Shown here piece after piece: positions 1 to 5,100 of a stretch of DNA of 5,100 nucleotides. Source of the stretch: Candidatus Cloacimonadota bacterium. Its GTDB lineage: Bacteria; Cloacimonadota; Cloacimonadia; Cloacimonadales; TCS61. Position 1 is the first letter of the stretch; every line of letters begins with the position of its first letter. Under the pieces are notes generated by a model, which saw only the letters and a list, made by a program, of their open reading frames with translations, was not told the origin of the DNA and made no database searches. The stretch is taken from the NCBI GenBank assembly GCA_003647825.1, contig QMNP01000149.1:1-5100 (forward strand), read 5' to 3'. The translations under genes were made by a program, and so were the position numbers.

Positions 1-346
1 AAGTAACACTGCCTGTGTTATCGATATATGCATAGTATTCGCGTCGTGTAGCTGCTGCTGTTTCGGTTGCATGGAAAACGATGTACATTCCGCCCTGCGC
101 ATCTTCCTGCAGTCTGATCGGCAGGCTGTTATAACTTCCCGGCATATAGTCATAATAACTTGTTGTAAGAAATGTTGGCTCTGTTATAAACTCGTAATTT
201 GGTACATCTCTCTGACTTAGTGGAACTCGTTTTACGAATTCGTCACTTCTCACGGCTTGTCTGGTGTGGGATGGTTGCATGAAGTCTTCACCGAACAAAC
301 AAAATACTAATATCAGCAAAATACAAAGTGAAAATGTTTTTTTCAT
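1..346 (-). CDS. Exported protein of the tandem surface-protein family (paralog 1), 3' end outside the window
   Basis: This gene starts at the ATG at 346-344 and runs off the left edge after 115 codons without a stop. The start is set by a perfect AGGAGG at 351-356, four bases upstream. Residues 1-19 form a signal peptide: Lys-Lys, a hydrophobic stretch, then a likely signal peptidase I site after LFG. Cys16 lies in LVFC, but Phe just before Cys is a poor lipobox, so I do not call a lipoprotein. After a polar linker, the block from RDVPNYEFITEP through YYDYMPGSYNSLPIR, MYIVFHATETAAATRR and YYAYID matches the same positions in both downstream-coordinate neighbours. It is closest to the 703-aa paralog, with which it shares the RDVP linker and GSYNS. 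The full protein is presumably about 650-700 aa with a C-terminal sorting domain, but that part is not visible. Function is unknown. Confidence 0.9.
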   Translation of the reverse strand, partial: MKKTFSLCILLILVFCLFGEDFMQPSHTRQAVRSDEFVKRVPLSQRDVPNYEFITEPTFLTTSYYDYMPGSYNSLPIRLQEDAQGGMYIVFHATETAAATRREYYAYIDNTGSVT

Positions 347-433
347 ATTTCCTCCTAATTTCTCGTTTTTTTAATACATCATTTTTTTAAGTTAGATATG
401 TTTCTCGTCAAATATTTTATTATTTTATACATA

Positions 434-442
434 ATTATAACA
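434..442 (-). promoter_or_regulatory. Possible extended -10 promoter element for paralog 1
   Basis: The minus strand reads TGTTATAAT, a perfect match to the extended -10 consensus TGnTATAAT, just after the stop codon of paralog 2 and about 90 bases before the paralog 1 start. I see no good -35 at the usual spacing, although extended -10 promoters can work without one. The 347-449 spacer is very AT-rich, so a chance match is quite possible. I found no hairpin plus T-run in this spacer, so read-through from paralog 2 is an alternative way to express paralog 1. Confidence 0.25.
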
Positions 443-449
443 TTTATTT

Positions 450-2426
450 TTATTTCAGCAGCAACATTTTTCTGGATACTGATTGGTTACCGACTTTGAG
501 TTTTGCAAAGTAAATTCCGGAAGTAACAGGTTTGTTGTTGGAGTCTCTTCCATTCCATTCTACTTGCACTTCTCCTCGTACTTCGATAAACTCAGCATGA
601 CACAAGCTCGGGGAAATATCTCTAACTTTCTGCCCTTTCAAGTTATAGATTATCAGTTCAGCGTTTTCAGACATTGCAGTGTTTAAATCAAATGAAATAG
701 TTGTACTTGGATTAAAGGGATTTGGATAGTTGGAAAGTTCGATTTGTGATGAAGGAATAATTACCTCTGGTGATTCCGTGAAATCTCCAAAATCGATATC
801 GATAGAACAATACTTCTGCATTCCACCCAGGTTTTCTCCAATACTTTGAATAAATGATCCCCAGGAATAATCATCCAGAAAGAATAGGTGAAGTTTACCA
901 TGATCATCACCCAGGTCTTCAATTTTATCTCCCGGATAAACATAACACGGGATCATGTTAGCAAGTTGTGGAGTTTCGTTGGCATTCAGGAAAATCGGCT
1001 GCGACCAGGTTTCACCATTATCTGCCGAGATACAGATGGCAATTTCAGGAGTTTCCAGCCAATCTTCATAACCTGGTTCACCTTCTTCTGCCAACCTCGC
1101 CTTTAAACCATCATTCCAAACAGCAGCTAACCAGCCATTTTCTTCATTCTTGGTTATCTTGAAATTATTTTCATGATAGGCGACATCAGTATCCGGATAA
1201 TAGACTGGCCAGCCTTCTACCCAAACCGGATCTCCATTGGCATTAACAGAATCCACTATTCCATCTTCATCCAGATCCCACGGGATCATAGGTATATCAT
1301 CGGCAGGATTGGCTCCTTCAATATAGAGATCATAGAAACTAAATTCATGCGAGGTAACATCAAAAGTATAAACTTTTGTATACATCAGCTTTTCGTCCGG
1401 ATACCAGGAGGAAGGCTCAATCAGCAGATTCATATTTCCAAGAAAAGAGATTTTTGAATTATTGTCGTAAAATATGCTATTTTGATGATTACATAAATAA
1501 GGTGCAAAATACAATTCATTTGGATTGCCCGTTGCTGGATTCCAAACGTTGTAGTGCGCCTCTTCGGAGTAATACTCGAAATCTCCTTCACCAAAATTAT
1601 CGTTCAGGAAAACAGCTAAATAATCAGCTCCTTCATATACAGAGATGTATCCCATCAAAGCAATTTTCCCATCATCAGAAACAGAACAGGAGAAATTTGG
1701 ACGAGGAGCATCTTGCGAGTTATGCCATAGATCCATAAGTTCAATTGTTCGATATGTAAATTCTAGTTCAGCCTGCAAATTGAGATCATTTACATCAAAA
1801 TCAGCATACCCGATCAAAACATTCTCACATGAATTTCCACTAATTGGTGATGGAGTATAATTTTTTCCAATCACATAAACTCTTCTTTTATCAGGAAGAG
1901 GTGATGGCCCGATGTGAACTTCCGGCCAGATGAAGCAATCTTCCGGCATGTTTGGAGATGGAGTTTCATCATCGAAAACAATAAAAGTCGCTGTCCATAA
2001 TCCGGGATCTCCTTGATGATAGAGATCGTAATTCATAACTACTTCCAGATCGGCAGAAAGTGGATCAATATCTACGTGCCAGGCTACAAATGGATCACCG
2101 GTAATCAAGTCAATATCAATGCCGGCAAATCCTTCATGAATATCTCCCATTGGAATATTGGAAATATTGGCAATATTTCCACCTTCATCTATGTATGAAC
2201 GATAAATTCTACGAGTTGAAGTTGCCGCTTCTCGTGCATGAAAAACAATATACAAACCACCATCTTCCTCAATTTGAACAGGTAAGGTAGTGTATCCACC
2301 CGGCATGTAATCGTAGTAATTTTCCATAATGTCAATTGGTTCGGTAATAAATTCAACAGTTGGTGTTTGAGAAAATAAAGAAAAGATAATGCTAAATAAA
2401 AATACTGTAAAAAGAATGGTTTTCAT
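450..2426 (-). CDS. Secreted sialidase/BNR-like surface protein with C-terminal sorting domain (paralog 2)
   Basis: The protein is 658 aa and its role is unknown. Residues 1-19 are a signal peptide with likely cleavage at LFS|Q, so it is exported. The body (about 25-550) is rich in beta-strand-like aromatic blocks. It holds a complete Asp box, S467-A-D469-N-G471-E-T473-W474, as found in sialidase/BNR beta-propellers, and a calcium-type loop DLDEDGIVD at 384-392. Only one Asp box is clear, and no catalytic residues can be assigned. Residues 566-658 form a sorting/FlgD-like Ig domain: NYPNPFNPST, YNLKGQKV, VEWNGRD, SGIYFAKL, RKMLLLK. Compared with the 703-aa neighbour, it lacks most of the linker after the signal peptide and has extra residues 608-619 (LCHAEFIEVRGE) encoded by repeat-like DNA. 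The start is supported by the signal peptide and by AGGGGG four bases upstream. The gene is a tandem duplicate of its two neighbours. Confidence 0.93.
   Translation of the reverse strand: MKTILFTVFLFSIIFSLFSQTPTVEFITEPIDIMENYYDYMPGGYTTLPVQIEEDGGLYIVFHAREAATSTRRIYRSYIDEGGNIANISNIPMGDIHEGFAGIDIDLITGDPFVAWHVDIDPLSADLEVVMNYDLYHQGDPGLWTATFIVFDDETPSPNMPEDCFIWPEVHIGPSPLPDKRRVYVIGKNYTPSPISGNSCENVLIGYADFDVNDLNLQAELEFTYRTIELMDLWHNSQDAPRPNFSCSVSDDGKIALMGYISVYEGADYLAVFLNDNFGEGDFEYYSEEAHYNVWNPATGNPNELYFAPYLCNHQNSIFYDNNSKISFLGNMNLLIEPSSWYPDEKLMYTKVYTFDVTSHEFSFYDLYIEGANPADDIPMIPWDLDEDGIVDSVNANGDPVWVEGWPVYYPDTDVAYHENNFKITKNEENGWLAAVWNDGLKARLAEEGEPGYEDWLETPEIAICISADNGETWSQPIFLNANETPQLANMIPCYVYPGDKIEDLGDDHGKLHLFFLDDYSWGSFIQSIGENLGGMQKYCSIDIDFGDFTESPEVIIPSSQIELSNYPNPFNPSTTISFDLNTAMSENAELIIYNLKGQKVRDISPSLCHAEFIEVRGEVQVEWNGRDSNNKPVTSGIYFAKLKVGNQSVSRKMLLLK
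574..606 (-). repeat. Short palindromic-repeat-like insertion inside the coding region of paralog 2
   Basis: On the minus strand this segment reads TGTCATGCTGAG, then TTTATCGAAG, then a diverged right end. From memory, this resembles the scattered intergenic repeats of the TGTCATnCTGAGcTTGTCGAAG type seen in many FCB-group genomes. It is translated as LCHAEFIEVRG. Paralog 3 has 17 residues between the KGQK and WNG landmarks of the sorting domain and paralog 2 has 23, with dissimilar sequence exactly here. The reading frame is kept. The right arm is no longer a good complement of the left, so if this is a repeat copy it has decayed. The family assignment is recalled and was not searched. Confidence 0.4.
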
Positions 2427-2430
2427 AGTT

Positions 2431-2436
2431 CCCCCT
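2431..2436 (-). promoter_or_regulatory. Atypical ribosome binding site of paralog 2 (AGGGGG)
   Basis: The minus strand reads TTAGGGGGAACT directly before the ATG. AGGGGG differs from AGGAGG by one base and can still pair with the 16S rRNA tail through one G-U wobble. Its four-base distance to the start is the same as for the perfect AGGAGG sites of paralog 1 (351-356) and paralog 3 (4678-4683). This supports the chosen start and suggests somewhat different translation strength for this copy. Confidence 0.7.
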
Positions 2437-2483
2437 AACTAAAAAAACAAAACTATAAATGAAGTACTTACTTACTCCGACAG

Positions 2484-2512
2484 AATTTATTAAACTTTGG
2501 TAATAATGTAAA
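2484..2512 (-). promoter_or_regulatory. Candidate promoter for paralog 2
   Basis: On the minus strand, TTTACA (2512-2507, five of six matches to the -35 consensus) is followed after exactly 17 bases by TAAATT (2489-2484, four of six matches to -10). The site begins right at the end of the T-run of the paralog 3 terminator, which is where a new promoter would be needed. It would give a leader of about 50 bases. A second possibility is the minus-strand TATAGTTTTG at 2448-2457, which fits both a sigma70-like TATAGT and the Bacteroidota-type TAnnTTTG element, but it lacks a good upstream partner. The AT-rich context makes either assignment tentative. Confidence 0.35.
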
Positions 2513-2513
2513 G

Positions 2514-2551
2514 AAAAAAAACTTGCACAGCCCTGCAACAGGGCTGTGCAA
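2514..2551 (-). terminator. Intrinsic (Rho-independent) terminator of paralog 3
   Basis: A perfect 13-bp stem is formed by TTGCACAGCCCTG (2523-2535) and CAGGGCTGTGCAA (2539-2551), closed by a three-base loop. In minus-strand orientation the stem is followed by G and then eight T residues (2521-2514). It begins ten bases after the stop codon of the 703-aa gene. The T-run is only on the minus-strand exit side, so the element works in one direction. It should largely uncouple transcription of paralog 3 from paralog 2. Confidence 0.93.
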
Positions 2552-2561
2552 AAGAATCAGA

Positions 2562-4673
2562 TTATTTCAACAAGATCATTTTGCGTGTGCTTACATAGCG
2601 TTCACCTGCTTTCATTTTGTAGAAATAAACACCACTGGTAACGGTTTTGCCACTAATGTCATCACCATTCCAGGTAATTTCATGCTGTCCGGCTTCCTGG
2701 TGATCATCTACCAAAGTAGTAATTTTCTGTCCTTTCACGTTGAATACTTCAATAGAAACATCTGCCGCTTCGTTCAAGCTGTAGTTGATCTCTGTAGAAG
2801 GATTGAAAGGATTTGGATAATTCTGAGAAAGTGTAGCGATCTCTGGAGTTACAAGATTATTACCAGCATTACTGCCACCATTATCTCCAAAGTAGATTTT
2901 TAGCGCTGCGTAATTCATGGTTCCGCCCAAGTTCTCACCATGATTTTGAATAAATGAACCATAACTATTGTCATCGAGGAAGAAAAGGTGAACAAGCCCA
3001 TAGCCGTCTCCCAGATCTTCGATAACATCACCTGGATAAACATATTCTGGTATCATGTCATTTAGTTCAGGAGCATAATTATCATCATCACTCTTTGCAT
3101 TGAGAATAATTGTTTCTTCCCAAGTTTCGCCGCCATTACCAGAAACTGCAATAGCTATTTCCGGATATTCTGCCCAATCTTCAAACCCTGGCTCAGGAAT
3201 ATTACCCAAACGAGATTTTAAACCTTCACTCCAGACTGCACACAGCCAATCCTGGTCGTCGTTTTTAGTAATTTTGAAAGAATTTTCATGGAAAGCTACA
3301 GCATTATCAAAGTGATAAATCGGCCATCCTTCAACCCATGTTACATAACCATCATCATCATATTCATCTACTATTCCATCTTCATCCAGATCCCAGGGTA
3401 ACATTGGATTATTGTCATAAGGATCGGCACCTGTAATGTAGAGATCCTGAAAACTGAACTCTTCAGTTTCCAGATCGAAAGTAAACATTTTAGGATACAT
3501 CTGCGGCCAGTCTGGGTACCAGCTTGATGGACGTAACATCATATTCATATTACCAAGGAATTTTAATTGAGTGTTATCATTGGCAAAAACAACATTCTGA
3601 TGATTACAGAGATATGGTTCCATATATAATTCGTGCGGTAGATTGGTATCTGGATCTATAAAACGGTATGTCCCATCCTGATTTTGAGGATTGGCAATAT
3701 CAAATTCTGCCTGGCCTTCAAAATATTCGAAATCACCTTCCCCATAATTACTATTGAGGAAACAGAACATCATGTCTGGTGTTGTGGAAGTTTCACCATC
3801 TGTTATTACATAGCCATAAATTGCAACTTTGCCATCGTCAGATACCTGCACAGAACAGTTTGGTCTTTTCCATTCGGGAATACCTTGATTCCACTGATCC
3901 ATCAGTGGAATAGTAAAATATGTCCAATCCAGTTCAGATTGCATATTAAAGTCATTCACATCAAAATCTGCATAGGCAAAAAGAATGTTTTCCGAAGGAT
4001 CACCTGTTGTATCATATGCATTGTTTGCAGAGATGTAAGCTCTTCTTTTTCCAGTTTCAGGTGATGGTCCAATATAGACATAAGGCCACTCAAATTCATC
4101 ATTGGGACTGTTGGAAACAAATGATTCATCAATTACAATAAACGGTGCTTTCCAAAGACCGGGACTTCCCAGATGGAACATGTCATAAGTTAGCACACAT
4201 TCGTTATCAGCGGTGCTGGTATCCATATTTGCATGCCAGGCTACGATGGGATTGCCGGTTACGGGATCTATATCGATGCCTGCATAACCCTCTATCACAT
4301 CGTCTGTGCTGATAGTAGCTGTATTTGTTACATTACCTTCTGCATCTACATAGGCATAATATACTCTACGAGTAGAAGCAGCTGTTTCTTTGGCATGGAA
4401 AGCAATATAGATTCCACCGCCAACTTCATCTGGCTGAATGCGGATCGGAGTGCTGTTGTAACTTCCTGGCTGATAATCGTAATAATTTGTAAGAACTCCG
4501 ACGGGATCTACCAGAAATTCCCATTCGGGTACGTCGCGGGATGTGTTTTCATAAACACGGTGCGTGATTGGAATATTGTCGTATTCTGCTGTCCTTTCTA
4601 CCTGCTGCATGAGATCTGCAAAAACTAAAGCAACAAAAAACGTCAAAACCAATAAGATTAAGAACTTTTTCAT
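2562..4673 (-). CDS. Secreted sialidase/BNR-like surface protein with C-terminal sorting domain (paralog 3)
   Basis: The protein is 703 aa and its function is unknown. Residues 1-19 are a classic signal peptide with a likely cut at VFA|DLMQ. A polar linker (about 20-50) leads to the RDVPEWEF block that is shared with paralog 1. The body contains GYAGIDIDPVTGNPIVAWH, a calcium-type loop DLDEDGIVD at 428-436, and a decayed Asp box S511-G-N513-G-G-E-T517-W518 in which Asn replaces the Asp. A Gly/Asn-rich linker precedes the sorting/FlgD-like Ig domain at 618-703 (NYPNPFNPST, FNVKGQKI, ITWNGDD, SGVYFYKM, RKMILLK). This suggests export across the outer membrane by a type IX-like route and surface attachment or release. 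AGGAGGG (4677-4683) just upstream fixes the start. The gene has its own strong terminator. Compared with paralog 2 it carries extra residues around DGTYRFIDPDT. Alternatives are a non-enzymatic adhesin or a structural surface protein. Confidence 0.93.
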   Translation of the reverse strand: MKKFLILLVLTFFVALVFADLMQQVERTAEYDNIPITHRVYENTSRDVPEWEFLVDPVGVLTNYYDYQPGSYNSTPIRIQPDEVGGGIYIAFHAKETAASTRRVYYAYVDAEGNVTNTATISTDDVIEGYAGIDIDPVTGNPIVAWHANMDTSTADNECVLTYDMFHLGSPGLWKAPFIVIDESFVSNSPNDEFEWPYVYIGPSPETGKRRAYISANNAYDTTGDPSENILFAYADFDVNDFNMQSELDWTYFTIPLMDQWNQGIPEWKRPNCSVQVSDDGKVAIYGYVITDGETSTTPDMMFCFLNSNYGEGDFEYFEGQAEFDIANPQNQDGTYRFIDPDTNLPHELYMEPYLCNHQNVVFANDNTQLKFLGNMNMMLRPSSWYPDWPQMYPKMFTFDLETEEFSFQDLYITGADPYDNNPMLPWDLDEDGIVDEYDDDGYVTWVEGWPIYHFDNAVAFHENSFKITKNDDQDWLCAVWSEGLKSRLGNIPEPGFEDWAEYPEIAIAVSGNGGETWEETIILNAKSDDDNYAPELNDMIPEYVYPGDVIEDLGDGYGLVHLFFLDDNSYGSFIQNHGENLGGTMNYAALKIYFGDNGGSNAGNNLVTPEIATLSQNYPNPFNPSTEINYSLNEAADVSIEVFNVKGQKITTLVDDHQEAGQHEITWNGDDISGKTVTSGVYFYKMKAGERYVSTRKMILLK

Positions 4674-4730
4674 TCTCCCTCCTTAAATTTAATTACAATA
4701 GTATTTTGCAATTTGTGTGCCTTTTGCTAG

Positions 4731-4802
4731 AAAGGATTAAGTAAGGCAGGACATACTATTATGCATCTTCATAATAAGTATATAGTTAATATAAAATCCT
4801 TT
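4731..4802. repeat. Two-tier inverted repeat upstream of paralog 3
   Basis: The outer arms AAAGGATT (4731-4738) and AATCCTTT (4795-4802) are perfect 8-bp complements. Inside them, 4753-4763 (ATACTATTATG) pairs with 4770-4781 over 11 bp, with one bulged base at 4777 and a six-base loop. The structure lies 58-129 bases before the paralog 3 start, so it could be an operator, a leader-RNA fold or a decayed element. The inner stem is AT-rich, and part of the pairing may be chance. Confidence 0.45.
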
Positions 4803-4854
4803 ATTGCATCAGGTATAGTATTGAAAGAATCATTTTTGCGATTTTATAGTAATA

Positions 4855-4892
4855 TTGCGGAACAAACTCATCATATTGAATTTGTTCCGCAA
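4855..4892. repeat. Perfect 12-bp inverted repeat with a 14-base loop
   Basis: TTGCGGAACAAA (4855-4866) and TTTGTTCCGCAA (4881-4892) are exact complements. A perfect GC-containing stem of this length in an AT-rich spacer is unlikely by chance. Neither strand shows a T-run right after the stem, so it is not a standard intrinsic terminator. A protein-binding dyad, a small palindromic element, or a Rho-independent terminator that has lost its tail are possible readings. Confidence 0.75.
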
Positions 4893-4915
4893 CATAGATT
4901 AATTTATTCAAGCAC

Positions 4916-4971
4916 CTTTTCTCATAGATAGAAAATGAGTTCTGCATAATAGAGTGTTTTTGTGAGAAAAG
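4916..4971. repeat. Weak inverted repeat with long spacer
   Basis: CTTTTCTCA (4916-4924) and TGAGAAAAG (4963-4971) are exact 9-bp complements separated by 38 bases. The stem can be extended by a T-G wobble and an A-T pair. The spacer also holds a shorter CTCAT/ATGAG hairpin (4921-4925 with 4935-4939) that competes with it. The arms are simple in composition, so this is the least certain structure in the region. Confidence 0.3.
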
Positions 4972-4980
4972 AAAAATGTG

Positions 4981-5096
4981 TGTCTTTGCAAGTTTGCTTC
5001 TCGCTGTTGCTTACGAAGCAATCTCTATAAATAGTAATTAATTAGCAATATAGATTGCTTCAGCAGAAACTCTCTGATAGATGCTTCGCAAAGACA
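4981..5096. repeat. Imperfect palindromic REP/MITE-like element of about 116 bp
   Basis: The ends are perfect 9-bp inverted repeats, TGTCTTTGC (4981-4989) and GCAAAGACA (5088-5096). A second inverted pair, GAAGCAATCT (5015-5024) and AGATTGCTTC (5052-5061), flanks an AT-rich centre. TTGCTTC (4994-5000) can also pair with GAAGCAA (5015-5021). The TGTC-TTTGC plus GAAGCAATCTCT pattern resembles the TGTCATTGCGAG...GAAGCAATCT intergenic repeats that I recall from many uncultured and FCB-group genomes. It contains no transposase gene, and it may extend past the window edge. Confidence 0.5.
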
Positions 5097-5100
5097 AAGT

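Larger units (their letters stand above)
4674..5100. other. Gene-free region upstream of the cluster, rich in inverted repeats
   Basis: I find no convincing coding sequence on either strand here. The minus-strand frames entering from the right edge all close within about 25 codons, inside or just beyond the palindrome at 4981-5096. The region should hold the promoter of paralog 3, but I see no -35/-10 pair good enough to call. The minus-strand TATACT at 4776-4781 resembles a -10 but has no -35 partner. Four separate inverted-repeat structures lie between 4731 and 5096 and are listed individually. Confidence 0.7.

Noticed and set aside
295..346. Possible lipoprotein signal in paralog 1 (LVFC, Cys16)
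   Set aside because: Phe at the position before Cys does not fit the usual small-residue lipobox, and a normal signal peptidase I site follows at LFG, in line with the neighbouring paralog.
361..390. Two seven-base T-runs on the plus strand in the paralog 2-1 spacer, considered as a plus-strand terminator tail
   Set aside because: No stable stem precedes either run, and there is no plus-strand gene to terminate. They fit the general AT-richness of the spacer.
1251..1280. DLDEDGIVD considered as a dockerin module
   Set aside because: Dockerins carry a pair of such loops in a compact C-terminal module. Here there is a single loop in mid-protein, better described as an isolated calcium-binding-type loop.
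2160..2180. A perfect 9-bp hairpin with a three-base loop inside paralog 2 (GGAAATATT / AATATTTCC)
   Set aside because: It encodes a simple Asn/Ile-rich stretch (GNIANISNI) in a region aligned with the paralogs, is AT-rich, and has no T-run, so it is most likely a by-product of codon use.
483..4628. Several plus-strand open frames of 60-131 codons opposite the two long genes
   Set aside because: They are antisense to genes with signal peptides, ribosome sites and paralog conservation. Their translations are rich in Cys, Ile, His and Phe in the manner of reverse-complement shadows, and none has domain features.
4976..5041. A plus-strand 21-codon reading frame starting MCVFASLLLAVAYEA that looks like a signal peptide
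   Set aside because: It ends after 21 codons with no mature protein, has no good ribosome site, and most of it lies within the palindromic element, which explains its sequence.

Overview
The window is AT-rich bacterial DNA, and every convincing gene is on the minus strand. Three consecutive genes encode the same kind of large exported protein. In transcription order they are complement(2562..4673), 703 aa; complement(450..2426), 658 aa; and complement(<1..346), of which only the first 115 codons are in the window. Each starts with a signal peptide. The two complete copies end in a domain that opens with NYPNPFNPST and closes with a KMxLLK tail. This resembles the type A secretion-system (T9SS/Por) sorting domains and FlgD Ig-like C-terminal domains of the Fibrobacteres-Chlorobi-Bacteroidetes group. 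That tail, the strong AGGAGG ribosome sites and the base composition suggest an uncultured FCB-group bacterium. Candidatus Cloacimonadota is my best guess, but this is inference and no taxonomic marker gene is present.

Layout: 1-346 is the 5' part of paralog 1. Positions 347-449 form a short AT-rich spacer with one possible extended -10 and no visible terminator. Positions 450-2426 are paralog 2. Positions 2427-2561 hold a clear intrinsic terminator for paralog 3 and a candidate promoter for paralog 2. Positions 2562-4673 are paralog 3. Positions 4674-5100 have no gene I can support, but carry a run of inverted repeats, ending in an imperfect palindrome of about 116 bp at the window edge.

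The three proteins are probably secreted or displayed on the cell surface. The body of each complete copy has one Asp-box-like motif (intact in paralog 2, degraded in paralog 3) and a DxDxDGxxD calcium-binding-type loop, which suggests a sialidase/BNR-like beta-propeller scaffold. I see no catalytic signature, and the biological role is unknown. The strong terminator after paralog 3 suggests that it is transcribed separately from paralog 2, whereas paralogs 2 and 1 could share a transcript.

The most interesting observations are three. The family is tandemly triplicated. A short palindromic-repeat-like sequence appears to be inserted in frame in the sorting domain of paralog 2. The intergenic region upstream of the cluster carries several palindromic elements. 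I see no CRISPR array, tRNA, rRNA, transposase gene or obvious defence system.
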